DNA from: Apus apus
Taxonomy: Eukaryota > Chordata > Aves > Apodiformes > Apodidae
NCBI RefSeq assembly: GCF_020740795.1
Contig: NC_067286.1
Span: 16,310,350 to 16,374,349, forward strand
DNA: 64,000 bases
Reading direction: 5' to 3'
A program made the translations under genes and the position numbers. The notes below the pieces were generated by a model. That model was not told the DNA's origin, did not search any database, and saw nothing but the letters and a program-made list of their open reading frames with translations. The first letter of the stretch is position 1, and every line of letters starts with the position of its first letter. Below are positions 36,340-46,400 of the stretch, one piece after another.

Positions 36340-36990
36340 GCACATTCTTGCGCGCCCGCCGCTCCTCTGAATAATACTAGGAAAAGCAGGGGGAAAGCGC
36401 GGTGCCGGGGTGGGGGAGGGCCAGGCTGGGGGCACTGGGACGAGGCCCGGCGTCGCACAAAGGCCCCCTTGTTGCTCCCGACATTCCTGCGACAGGGGCG
36501 CGGGGGCTGTTTACACCCGAAGTCCCCTTCCACTCGGCTTGCCGCCTGATTGACCAGAGGAGAGGGGACCCGACCAGGGTGGCACCCGCACCGCGCGCAC
36601 CGCTCCCCGCGGCATCTGTCGGGTGGGGAGCCCGGAGCAGCGGGGTGGCGGTGCCAGGGAAGGGACTCTCCTGTCCCCTCGTGGCCACGGCAGCGCCACC
36701 GCCTCCTGTGCAGGGACGTACCTGAGCTGCAGGTACGCGGCCTCCAGGTCCTGGCGGGAGCAGGTTTGGCTTTGCACCGCCACCGAGATGCCCAGCTCTC
36801 TCTGTCGGGATAGCCTGCTGCAGCCTCCGGGTTCTCCCGGATGCGGGTTTGGCTTTGCACCGCTGCGGGGATGCGCAGCTCTCCCTGCTGGGGTCGCCTG
36901 CTGTCAGACGGGAATAAACCCGTGCAGCCGGAGGGCTTTGCACTGCCGGGCTTTGCATCACAGGGCTTTGCACCACAGGGCTCGGCCCCT
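36340..36990. promoter_or_regulatory. Intragenic CpG-rich island in IGF2 intron 2
   Basis: A GC- and CpG-rich block lies 2.8 kb downstream of the signal-peptide exon. It has no TATA box. An open frame of 296 codons runs antisense through it (37267-36377), and a 205-codon frame runs sense, as expected when GC-rich DNA lacks stops. It could be an enhancer, an orphan CpG island or an antisense promoter; mammals have an IGF2 antisense transcript. Confidence 0.5.
36764..36985 (+). repeat. Nested tandem repeats within the intron 2 CpG block
   Basis: An imperfect duplication starts GTTTGGCTTTGCACCGC at 36764 and again at 36846 (82-bp period), both continuing into CAGCTCTC and GCCTGCTG. It is followed at about 36933-36985 by three to four copies of a 15-bp unit, GGGCTTTGCAYYRCA. 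The shared CTTTGCA word suggests that the short array grew out of the longer one. Confidence 0.85.
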
Positions 36991-38760
36991 CGGTATAGCT
37001 GTGGGAGGTTTTGGTGGAGCACAGTTTGGGGAAAAAGAGAGCACAGCTATTCATTGGAGGCCGAGAGGAAGCGCATTTCCTCAGGAGCAGACAGTCGTCA
37101 CTGTGAGTGCCACAGCCTGCTGCCCACAGAGCTCTCCCCTGCGGGCAAGTGATGGAGCAGCAAAAACCCTCCCTGTGTTTGGCAGTGGTGGTAAATCGAA
37201 ATGCAACCCATGGGCAAAAGCCAGGAAATTCAACCTTTAGTCTGTGCATAGATTGTGTGGAACACACTCTTTCCCCAATCCAGGTCAGCAGCGATATTGC
37301 TCTAGCCAGAAACGTCCTGGCATCTCTTCCTGGGGTTGTTGTCTCCAGGTACTTTCTGTGACTAAATCCGTTTGTTATGTTTGCTGGTTTTTAATTATTT
37401 TTTCCTAAAGAAACTCTCTCACAGAGGATTGGATTGGCATTTGGCGAGACCTGTACGGACAGTTATGTAATGGGAAACGTGTCCTCTTGGACCGTTGCAG
37501 TGGAGCTGACATCAGCTCCAGCAAGGGGAACAACATGCAGCAGCTTTGTGCAAGGACGAAGGGGCAGTGTGGTGGGGCTGGGGGCTGTGCATGTGCCTGC
37601 TGGCTGGGCAGGGGCAGTGGGCAGGAAGAAGGGGCTGTGCTGCTGCTGTGGTCCCTGTTGCGAGCTCTAGCAGGCAGTGCCACACCTGGGTATTTGCAAA
37701 TGCAGGGCTGCTCACAGCATGTGCTGCTGTGGTCTTGCCATGTGCTCCCAAGCCAGAAAGTGCCCTTGATGACAAGGCAGTGGAAATGCTTTACTTGTTT
37801 TTTTCTCCCCCCTCTTCTTTCCAAGCAAACACATAGCTGCAAATGGGCAACTTCTGTTTTTCAGTCAAGACATGTCAACCTTTTAAAACCCCAACTTCTC
37901 CCCAAACCGTGCTTGTCGTCACGTGTGCAACCTTCCATTCAGCAGGAGTATGAATGCAGCCCTCTGGGAGTGTGCTAGCAAGAGGGGGTGACTTTAATTT
38001 TTTTCTTTTTCTTGCAAGCTCTCCTTCTGCCCATGCTCAGGATACCTTTCTGGAGCAGCCTAATGCATCAGCAACCTGCTGCACATGCAGGTTTGGGTGC
38101 TGGGGTCAGTATGTGGTGAGCAGGAGCCATACATTGTGCAGGATGTCTGTGACAGTGGATGTCTCCCATGAACCTTGCTGGGCAAGAAGAATATATTCAC
38201 CTGGCCCCAGGCTGGCTCCTCTCCCCTTTCTTTTTAGGATATCACCACCTGCTTTGCTGGCACTGGCAGCACTCTGTGGCTGTGGGCATCCAACACGTGC
38301 CCTGCCCTTTAAAAGGAGGGCCCAATCCAATGTACTTGTTGGCCACAAGCATTTGTAGAGAGGAAATTAAGCTACTCACAGTGCTCCGTTTTCTGAGCTT
38401 TTACGAAACAGGAACCATCCTTTTCACCTTCCTGTGGGGCTGACTAAAGGTCACACCTGACATTTTTTTGTAGAAAAAGTAAAGGAGGATGGTGGCACAG
38501 GGAGGAGGAATGTGGAAAACTGTGTTTTAAATGGCTCCTGAAGGTGGGCTGCATGGTATAAGTCAGCTGTGCCATTGCCCTGTGCCCTCCAGTGTGCTCA
38601 CAACCTCTGAGCACAGTGGTGATGAACCAGTGTGGAGCCCAGGGCTCCCCTCCAGTGTGGGCAGGGCTGATTTTAACAGAGAGTGGGTGCTGTGCTGCCA
38701 GAGGCTTCACTCTTGCAGAGGCCATGATGAGGTGCAGTCAAGGGGTTTTTCATACTAGCG

Positions 38761-38862
38761 TTGCACACAGAGGGCTGCATCATGCATGGAGGGCTGCGTT
38801 GCACACAGAGGGCTGCATCATGCATGGAGGGCTGCATTGCACACATGGGGCTGCATTGTGCA
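38761..38862 (+). repeat. 38-bp tandem repeat, about 2.7 copies
   Basis: The unit TTGCACACAGAGGGCTGCAT... occurs at 38761-38798 and 38799-38836, differing only at the last base. A third, diverging copy begins at 38837 and decays into GCATG/ATGTATG words. Confidence 0.93.
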
Positions 38863-39419
38863 TGTTTGCATTGTACATGTATGTTTGCGTGGCATGTATG
38901 GGGTTGCTTTTCACACATGGGTTTTCCTTGCATCCATAGAAAACTCCCGTGCTTTACACTTTGTCCGGAGGCACTTAGGGTAGGCACCCAGATAGGGTAT
39001 CCCCTCAGGAAATTTGTCAACACATTGCAAGCCAGGGCCCTTAAAATATTAACCAAGGCCAAATACTGCAGTGCCTGCTTCATCTGGAGTACAATGGGGA
39101 GGATCACAGGTCATGCAGGCCAACGCGGACCATTTTGTGTGTTCCTGCAGGCTGGCTGGGAGGCAGAGACCTGTTTGAGCATGGCACAGTGAACAGCATT
39201 AGACATCACACCTCCACAGCTCACTCTCAGTTTTTCCCATGTCCACATTCTCACGACCAGGATGCAGTATGGGATCCTGTTTGTGAGCCCTGCACCAGCT
39301 GGCCTCTGCTCCCCTCCCTGAGAGCACCCTGCCCTGCGGAGAGGTGCTCATGGCAGCATGCAGAGCCCTTGCTGCAAACCTTGTAACAGAGCAAGCACAG
39401 AACATGGCATGTGTGAAAA

Positions 39420-40080
39420 CGTGGAGAAAGTAATTTCATTTTGGGCTGGTTTATGCTTTGGAGTTCACAATTCCCAAGCAAATTTGTTTTGCATCAGAAA
39501 TTCAAATTTGCCCGTATCTTTTATTTCAAGAGCGGGAGGAAAACCAGTAAAATTCATCTAAGCTTTTCATCTGGAGTGCTTTGGCAGTCATTAAGCCATG
39601 ACATGAAATGCACTCAGTTGTTGCTGCACCAGACACGGGCTTTTGCATCCTTCTGCAGTCAGATACGAGACTTATTAAAAGATTAAGATTAATAGCTATT
39701 CTTGGCGGGTGCGACAGCCTGTATTCTTTCTGCAGCTGTCTCAGAGCTGTCCCATCTGGTAAAATTTAGCTGCCTTGGTTCGCTTCACCTGCCTGAGCGT
39801 CGACCCAACAGAAAGAGGTTGGCAGCCGAAATGCCGCACTGCTTCTTTCTAATAAAACTTATGTGCCAGGATTAACATCAGAGATGGTCGTAGTCATCAA
39901 GACGGCCCTGGTAGCTGGGCTGGGCTCGAGCTTCCTCACTATAGCTGTGCCTGAAAAGGCTGCCTGCACCAGAGCTATAGAAGGGGAATAAATCACCACC
40001 ATATAAAGCGCCTTTAATTAGTGCCATGCGCGCGCGGGGAGCCCTGTTGGCATCCACAGCGTTTGTCTGGGAAAGCCTTA
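39420..40080. promoter_or_regulatory. Candidate conserved non-coding element before IGF2 coding exon 2
   Basis: A 660-base repeat-free block lies directly upstream of the C/A-domain exon. It has dense transcription-factor-like words: CAAATTTG and AATTTGCC repeats near 39480-39520, TTAAAAGATTAAGATTAATAG at 39674-39694, and CATATAAAGCGCCTTTAATTA at 40000-40019. Its composition and lack of repeat decay resemble a vertebrate enhancer. This is an inference; no alignment was possible. Confidence 0.35.
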
Positions 40081-40260
40081 ATGTGAAACTCAGCTGGTTT
40101 GCGGGCTGGTTTGGAAAAGTGCTGCTATTTTTGAAATGTGTGGGACCCACCAGGCTCGAGCGGCTGGTGGAGGGATGCCTGCAAGAGGTTGGGCACCATG
40201 GAGCGGGGAAAAGGGTCTGGTCCACACTTGTGGCTAATGCCGGGGTCTCTGCCGTTGCAG

Positions 40261-40427
40261 GTAGACCGGTGGGACGAAATAACCGGCGGATCAACCGGGG
40301 AATCGTGGAGGAGTGCTGCTTTCGGAGCTGTGACCTGGCTCTGCTGGAAACCTACTGTGCCAAGTCTGTCAAGTCCGAACGTGACCTCTCCGCCACTTCC
40401 CTGGCGGGCCTGCCGGGGCTCAGCAAG
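40261..40427 (+). CDS. IGF2: IGF2 coding exon 2: C, A and D domains, start of E-peptide
   Basis: The exon follows GTTGCAG and begins GT, completing the Ser codon left by the previous exon, then encodes 55 residues and ends in phase 0 at AGCAAG|GTAGGG. It contains the avian C domain ([11 protein letters not shown]) and the A domain [20 protein letters not shown], with the remaining four mature cysteines at positions 46, 47, 51 and 60. The D domain AKSVKSE ends mature IGF2 at 67 residues (precursor 25-91). The next residue, Arg, starts the E-peptide at the expected proprotein-convertase site (KSER). All residues needed for the insulin fold are intact. Confidence 0.98.
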
Positions 40428-40865
40428 GTAGGGGATGTGATGGTGGCCCTTCTCCAAAATGAATAGCAAGTGAAAAGTTGGTTAAGGCCGCAGATGGGAG
40501 AGGACAAACCACAGCTGCAAGATCTGTTGCTTCTGCAAAGCCTTTGACAGATGGCCACTGTGGGCAGCGTATGCCAAATACCCTGTAGAAAGTCAGCTTT
40601 TAATGAGGTGGGGTACCAGAGGTGGGCTGGATCATAGAATGGTTTGTGTTGGAAGGGACTTTTAAAGGTCTAGTGCAATCCCCCTGCAATAAGCAGAGAC
40701 ATGTTCAACTAGATTGGGATGCTCAGAGCGCCGACCAGCCTGACCTTGAATGTTGCCAGGGAAGGGGAAATGTTTCCAGGGGTGGATGGAGGTCAAAGCG
40801 GAACTCCTGCCCAGGGGGCAGGTAGGCTTGTGGTGAGGCTGACGTTGTATCCTGTCCCCTTGCAG
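40428..40865 (+). other. IGF2: IGF2 intron 3
   Basis: A short 438-base phase-0 intron, GTAGGG to CCCCTTGCAG. It carries a CR1 3' fragment. An exon extension by retention of the donor side is possible: the frame stays open for 13 codons, to the TAG at 40467-40469. Confidence 0.92.
40632..40778 (-). mobile_element. CR1 LINE 3' fragment in IGF2 intron 3
   Basis: The + strand reads ATCATAGAATGGTTTGTGTT and then GGAAGGGACTTTTAAAGGTC, CCCCCTGCAATAAGCAGAGA, and TGACCTTGAATGTTGCCAGG. This is the reversed 3' end of a CR1 subfamily different from the 2.5-kb and 9.6-kb copies. About 145 bases remain, and it ends about 90 bases before the next exon. Confidence 0.9.
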
Positions 40866-41108
40866 GAGACCTTCCAGAAGCCCTCGCACACCAAGTACTC
40901 CAAGTACGACGTGTGGCAGAAGAAGAGCTCCCAGCGGCTGCAGCGGGAGGTGCCCGGCATCCTGCGGGCTCGCCAGTTCCGGTGGCAGGCGGAGGGGCTG
41001 CAAGCAGCCGAGGAAGCCAGGGCGCTACACCGTCCCCTCATCTCCCTGCCCAGCCAGAGGCCCCCGGCGGCACGAGCCTCCCCCGAAACGGCCGGCGCCC
41101 AGAAATGA
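40866..41108 (+). CDS. IGF2: IGF2 coding exon 3: E-peptide
   Basis: The last coding exon starts GAGACCTTCCAGAAG (phase 0) and encodes 80 residues of the E-peptide, ending SPETAGAQK and TGA at 41106-41108. The conserved KYSKYDVWQKKSSQRLQREV block, which is the strongest signature of the IGF2 E-domain, is present, and a later RPLISLPSQRPP segment follows. The total precursor is 187 residues (52 + 55 + 80), the usual avian length. The E-peptide is cleaved off during maturation. Several substitutions relative to chicken are visible in the region RARQFRWQAEGLQ and at the C-terminus. The exon is so GC-rich that all three forward frames are open. Confidence 0.97.
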   Translation, partial: ETFQKPSHTKYSKYDVWQKKSSQRLQREVPGILRARQFRWQAEGLQAAEEARALHRPLISLPSQRPPAARASPETAGAQK

Positions 41109-41876
41109 ACCCTGACCAGCCGTCTCGATTTTTGATCTCCCGGGGAAGGGCGGGAGGACTGGCGAGACCCGGCCCCCAAGCCCCTCCGTCCCCCGGGGCT
41201 GCCGAGCCGAGGAGCAGGGCGGCAGGTCAGGCCGCTCCGGCCCCAACCCAAGAACTGACCCAGCAAGGAGGGGATGGCGGCGGCAGCGGCGGCAGCAGCG
41301 AGCGGCGCCGCTCCCGGCATCGTCCTCTCGGGGTGGGGGGGGGGTGGTTGCGTTTCCCGGGCCTGTCTTGTTCCCCTGCGCCCCCAGTATTTCCAAGCAA
41401 AGGGACAGTTTTGGCACTTGAACTTTTTTTGCTGCCGGGTGCTGCGTGACATCCCCCGGTGCCAACGCCAGAAGACAAAGAGCAAGAGGGAAAAAAAAGG
41501 ATATGAAGTTATATTTTTATTTTAATCTTTTTTTTTTCTCAAGAAGAAGAGTCCATTCCGTGTCTTTCTTGACAATAAAGTGAAAACAAAAGTCAAATGG
41601 GGAGATATATTGAGGGGTATACATTTTTTTTGCCTCATTCCCACCCCACTTTTTTTCTTTTTAGCTTTTATAACTTTCTTTTGCACCTTTAAAAGAAAAA
41701 AACATACCTGAAGAAGTTCCGAGGAGCCCCCATCTGCATTTTTGTGTGTGTGCTTCATTACAAGATTCCAAATCGACTTGCACCTTTTTTGAAATCATTG
41801 ATGACATGAGAAAGAGAGGAACAGGAGAGAGAAAACAAGAAAGAGAGAAGAAAAAGGAAAGAGGAAAGAAGAATAA

Positions 41877-41898
41877 AAAGTGAGCTGATGCTCACTTT
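41877..41898 (+). other. IGF2: Perfect 9-bp stem-loop in the IGF2 3'UTR
   Basis: AAAGTGAGC (41877-41885) pairs perfectly with GCTCACTTT (41890-41898) across a TGAT tetraloop. It lies immediately after the purine-rich stretch. A stem this perfect with a 4-base loop is unlikely to be random decay and may act as an RNA element. Confidence 0.7.
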
Positions 41899-42643
41899 AA
41901 ATGGAGGAGGCGTCTGCATTGCACATTTGCAACGGATTTAGTTGATTTATATATATAATATATTATATAACTTTTTTGGCAAAAAAGCACTATTTTTATG
42001 GGACATTTTGTGTAGTATCTGAAGAGGGATTGTAATGTTTAAAATGTGTTATGGTGCTAAAGTAAGTTGGAAGGGAAAAAACCCAGAAATAGCAAGGGAG
42101 GGTGGGGAGGGAAGGACAAGATAGCGAATACTGAACTTGAAATTTTAGCTTTTCGTTTTAGGAAAAGTGTGATAAATGTGTTTCTTTTCTCTTCTAAAAT
42201 ATAGCTTGGTCATGACCATATGAGCTAGTTGGCTGTTACTCATGTACACAGATGCACGCACACAGAGAAATACATTGACACGCATCCTTTTTTTAATAAA
42301 ACAAAAACAACAACTAAACACCATGATTTAGACTAAAAGGGACCTGTTCTAGAGACAAACTATTTTGAATGGTGAAGGTGTTGCCAGTTACAACTTGAGG
42401 CCCTGCGTCTGCATGGACCCCCCAGTGGAGCTTGGCTTCCCGACCTGCGGGGGACCTACCGCTTCCTCCCCACCCTAGCGCCTTGCGCGCCCACCCGTGC
42501 TCTGGCAAGTGGGCGGGTGGGTGGGAGGCCCTCGCTGCTGAGCCCCTGCAGAAGCGCCAGCTCCGTGCCCCATCATCTCTTTTTCCTTCTCTTGCCCTTT
42601 GCGTCCTTCTTGCCGGACCCCCTTCCCTGCCCCGTGCCCCCTG

Positions 42644-42739
42644 CCCTCCTCCCCTGGCACCCCCAGGGCTGTGGAGGAGGGGGGGCTGCACCCAGGGGGC
42701 TGCAGGGCTAGCACCACTGCACGGGATGGGGGGAAAGGG
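42644..42739 (+). promoter_or_regulatory. IGF2: Probable IGF2 mRNA cleavage element: hairpin plus G-run tract
   Basis: CCCTCCTCC (42644-42652) pairs with GGAGGAGGG (42673-42681). Inside it CCTGG (42653-42657) pairs with CCAGG (42663-42667), leaving a CACCC loop and a GCTGT bulge, 14 base pairs in all. G runs of 7, 5, 3, 3, 6 and 3 follow at 42679-42739 and could form a G-quadruplex. In mammalian IGF-II mRNA a G-quadruplex and stable hairpins flank a specific endonucleolytic cleavage site in the 3'UTR. Position and architecture here fit that element; cleavage itself is inferred. Confidence 0.55.
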
Positions 42740-42902
42740 CAGGTCTCTGGCTTGAGGCTCAGGACTTGGTGAGTGGATGGGTTTGAGAGGTGGGCAGAGG
42801 GCTGTAAAATAGGTTGGTTTTAAAATAATATATATTATCTGTCTAGGAACCGTAAAAAGGGGGAAATCAATTACATCTCCCTATGATATACTCTCACTTG
42901 CT

Positions 42903-42930
42903 AATAAAATGGGGACACTCTGTTAACCAG
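42903..42930 (+). terminator. IGF2: IGF2 poly(A) signal (candidate main site)
   Basis: CTAATAAAATGG with AATAAA at 42903-42908 is followed within 25-45 bases by a T/GT-rich stretch (TTCTGTACTTGCTTTGTC). This is the best-placed signal downstream of the putative cleavage element. Confidence 0.6.
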
Positions 42931-43428
42931 TTCTGTACTTGCTTTGTCTTATATATCCATACATTTAAAACATAAAAAAAAAAGACTACTTGAATTGCAT
43001 TCTATTTCGTGGTTTGGAGGGGAGGGCTAGAGGGAGTCTTGAAAGGGGGAGGATTTTAATGTGTAATCCTTTTGTTTGCTATTACCTTGCAATGTTGAGC
43101 CATGAAGCCTTTGTTTAAAAAAAAAAAATGGCACTACAATACACAACAAAGAAAACCCTTTATTTATTTTATTAAATATATATGGAAAAGAATGAAAATT
43201 GGTCCAAATTGGAGGGGAAGGGAAGTGGGTGGGTTGGGGAAGGCAGAATAAAAACACAACAATTGCAATTAATTTACTTTTTTTTTTTTTTTTCCTTTTC
43301 ATATGTCTTTTTTTAAAAGAAACCTAGTTTTTATTTTTTAAAAAGAGGAGTAAAAGCTTTCCTGGATGCTTTGTACCAAAAAGAAAAAAAGAAAAAAAAA
43401 AAGAAAAAAAAAGAAAATCTGTTGAGCA

Positions 43429-43455
43429 AATAAATATCCATCCAGAATATGAAGC
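43429..43455 (+). terminator. IGF2: IGF2 distal poly(A) signal
   Basis: AATAAA at 43429-43434 (GCAAATAAATATCC) is followed by TTTTCTTTTAC and TTTATTTTTGTTGCTGGGGTG, a T/G-rich downstream region. It would define the longest IGF2 transcript, as sequence beyond it loses 3'UTR character. Confidence 0.5.
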
Positions 43456-46400
43456 CTGACTTTTCTTTTACTTTTCGTTTATTTTTGTTGCTGGGGTGAG
43501 AGTTGGGTGGGGAGAAGGCCATGCCAAGCACCACTCTTCTTGGAGGGAGAGTGTGTTACAGGGCTCAAAACTGTAAGAGAGGTTGAGGCACTGTGATGCC
43601 TGAAAACATCCCTGAAGCCTCAGTCCCGTTGCTGATGCCCCCTGATCTTGCGTGAGATTTGGGGATATTTCCCAGTATGTGTTGGGATTTGCTTAGCTTC
43701 AGTTTTGTATGAGTTGGGCTGTTCCTGGACACCCAAAAGCTGAATGGGTGCTGAAGATGTGCCAAAGGCAGAAAGGAGGAAAAAAAGTTTCATCTAGATT
43801 AGGTTTCCTTGTAGACAGAGCTTCTCTGGTTTCTCAGGGTAGATACATTTTTGGGGATCCCAATGAGCTGCTTTTTGTTGCACATAACCATTGTGCACCA
43901 GTGCAAATGGGAGGTAAAATACTGTGATTCCAGTTCAGTAGTAGAGCAACTGCTGGGTGAACACTGTCCAAGCAGCCCTAATCCCCCAGATCAGCCAGAG
44001 ACTGCTTCATCTGCACAGTCCCACTGGCATGGCCAAGACCTAAGCACCTTGCTAAGTCCAGCCTTCTGCTCCAGATGACTTGAGCTGGAAAAGATTTTCC
44101 ACCTCAAAAGAGGACTCACTGATTTAGGCACTTAGGAATGCATATTTTAAACCAGTTTAAGTTTTTAAATTTTGCAGTAAGCAAAAATTTTAAATTTTTC
44201 AGAGTTCTTTCTCTTGGGATTTTTGTGGTTGGTTAAAATGGTTTTTGCAGGGCTGGCTGCTTCCTTTGCACATACACTTTACTGGAGGTGGAAAAAGGAT
44301 GTGTCTGCTTTCCTGTCCCCATCCCACCACCTGCCTCAGCCCTTTGGCTTTCTTTGCACCAAAAGGTGTTCCTATGCAGAGTTGAGGTCTGACTTTATTG
44401 TGGCTTCTGGTGGCCACTGCTGGAAATTTTGCCTTTGGGAGATTTGGTTTTTGCTGTGTAAACTGCTATCTTGGAGGAAATTTAGTGATTATTAAAAACC
44501 AAGGAAAACTTCAGCTAGATCTCTTGCCTGCCTCCCCTAGGGAGCAAAGCACTGGTGGTGGAAGTGCTGTAGGGGTGATGGTGCTGATTCCAAGCACAGC
44601 TCATCTTTAACCCTCCTTTCTGCCATGTACCTGTCCCAGGTCACTGTGGGGACAGAGTAGAGCAGTTCATTTTTTTGGATAGGAAGGAACTGTTCAAAAT
44701 GTGCTTTCCTGCCTTTTGGCTGTCAAGGACTGTGTATACTTTCAAGTGGAAACCCAAGCAGCCACAGGAACTTCTAAGCCTGGTCCTGGCCAGTGGGTGG
44801 GAGACTAGGTGAAACTGGACCTTTGCTCCAGCTCACGTTCCTTCTGTTGCCTGCAAAGCCTCTTGCAGGTCTGCAGGTAAGTCCTAGCCTTGGCTTGGAA
44901 ATCCCAGACTGTAGGCTTGACAGCCATCCCAAGACGCTGTGTTTGGTCCGATGGAATGACAGAATTTACTCTTGATTTTTGTACACACAGACACAGCTCC
45001 CAGGGCTTAGCTGCTGGATCACAGAAGCATGGGGGGGCTGCAGAAGCAACTAGCAGTGCTCCCTGGTGAGGGACAACTGGCAGGTCTGGGCACCAAACTC
45101 ATTCCTCATCAAGCTCTGTTGGTCCAGTGACTTCCACCTGCTACTTTGCTGGCATGTAAGAGGGTGGGGTGGCAAAGGATTATTTCAGCAGAGAGGTCCT
45201 GGATGCTACCTAGAGCCCCAGGAAGGACTGGGAAAATCACCTGCTTGTCCTAGCTCAGCCCTAGTTCTGGCCCTTGAGTCTCAGTATTATCTCATTATTA
45301 GCTCTGCAGGCAACAACAAGCAAATGGATTTAGCATAAAGCATCTTTTCAGAGGGTGTTTCTCCAGTGTGATACACACAGGTTTATTGGGAAGGAGGGAG
45401 TATACGACTTGCTGTATGGAAGTGGCCACAGACATTGCAAGGTGCATAAATCAGTGTCTCTGGCTTTGTCTGGATAGGGGGACGTACAGGGGAAAAACCC
45501 ACCAACACATTTTACCCCTTTTTTTCCCTTTGCATTATTTCTTGGGCTTTTTTTTTTTTTTTTAATCCAGAAAGCAGCCGAGCTGTTTTTCTAGCTTTCA
45601 GTTCCTCCCACTTCATTTTTTTTAAGACTAGGTGAGCCATAAAACACCCCAAGGCTGGTGTAGCACAGCAGTTCTGTGGTTCCCAGTGCAGACAGATGGG
45701 GAACACCCGTCCGTCCTAGGCGGGGTCTGGCATTGCTGCTAAGGGCCTGGGGATGGCTCTCACCGTTCCCCAAAGCACTGAAGGATGCTCTGGCTGTTAG
45801 CAGGGATTGCACTGTAGCAGGCATGACTTCAAACTGCCGGAAAGGCGCGGGTCCTCACAGGAATCTTGGCCCACTTCACTGCTGTGCTCTCAGCTGTGCA
45901 CCCTGTCGCCAGCAATAAAATACCTGCCTCGCTGTTCAAAATTACTAAAGATGAATTCAGCTGACTTTTCTAGGCTCTCACCTGTATTTCATGGACACGT
46001 TTGTGCTTCTTTGTTGCCCAGCTTTAGAAAGAGCATAGCTCACAACTTTAGGACAGCGAGATAAAATACCAACAATTATAATGTGAAGCACAGTATTTGC
46101 ATGCTTTTCTATGGGAGAAGTGCTGAGACAGTCTCTTTGTCCCCGTTTTCCCCTCAGTTTGTTTAGATTAAGTCCATGCTACTCCTGTAGAAGATCACAT
46201 CCTTCCCCTGTGTCAGACTCAAAAGGAACTGATTTGGGAAGGCAGTCAAAATCTGGAGGTCTTGTTATAAACTTGTTATTGCAAACTAACATTATAAAAA
46301 AACCTAAGTAATTTCTTAATAGAAATCTTCCCCCAAAGTAGCCAGGTTTTTTGTCTCATTGCCTGTACTGGCAGGCCAATGGTGTCTTATCAGGTCTGGT

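Larger units (their letters stand above)
33495..40260 (+). other. IGF2: IGF2 intron 2
   Basis: About 6.8 kb from GTAAGT to a GCCGTTGCAG acceptor, phase 1, the conserved position that splits the B and C domains in the insulin family. It contains an internal GC/CpG-rich block (36340-36990), two tandem repeat clusters, and an AT-rich repeat-free block next to the downstream exon (39420-40080) that looks like a regulatory element. No miR-483-like hairpin, which mammals have in IGF2, was found. Confidence 0.85.
41109..43455 (+). other. IGF2: IGF2 3'UTR (long, several poly(A) signals)
   Basis: AATAAA hexamers occur at 41574-41579, 41872-41877, 42295-42300, 42903-42908, 43247-43252 and 43429-43434. 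Alternative polyadenylation could therefore give 3'UTRs of about 0.5 to 2.3 kb. Notable internal features: a purine-only stretch (41807-41880), a 9-bp perfect hairpin (41877-41898), AT-rich TATATA runs (41948-41970), and a C-rich then G-rich element near 42540-42740. An A-rich tract with G spacers (43377-43416) precedes the last signal. Confidence 0.75.

Noticed and set aside
33495..40260. Search for a miR-483 hairpin in IGF2 introns
   Set aside because: No sequence resembling the mammalian miR-483 arms was seen.
42627..42642. GTGCCCCCTGCCCTCC as a minus-strand CTCF site in the 3'UTR
   Set aside because: The core GCAGGGGGCAC is present but the CCA start is not, and the C run is better explained by the RNA hairpin element.
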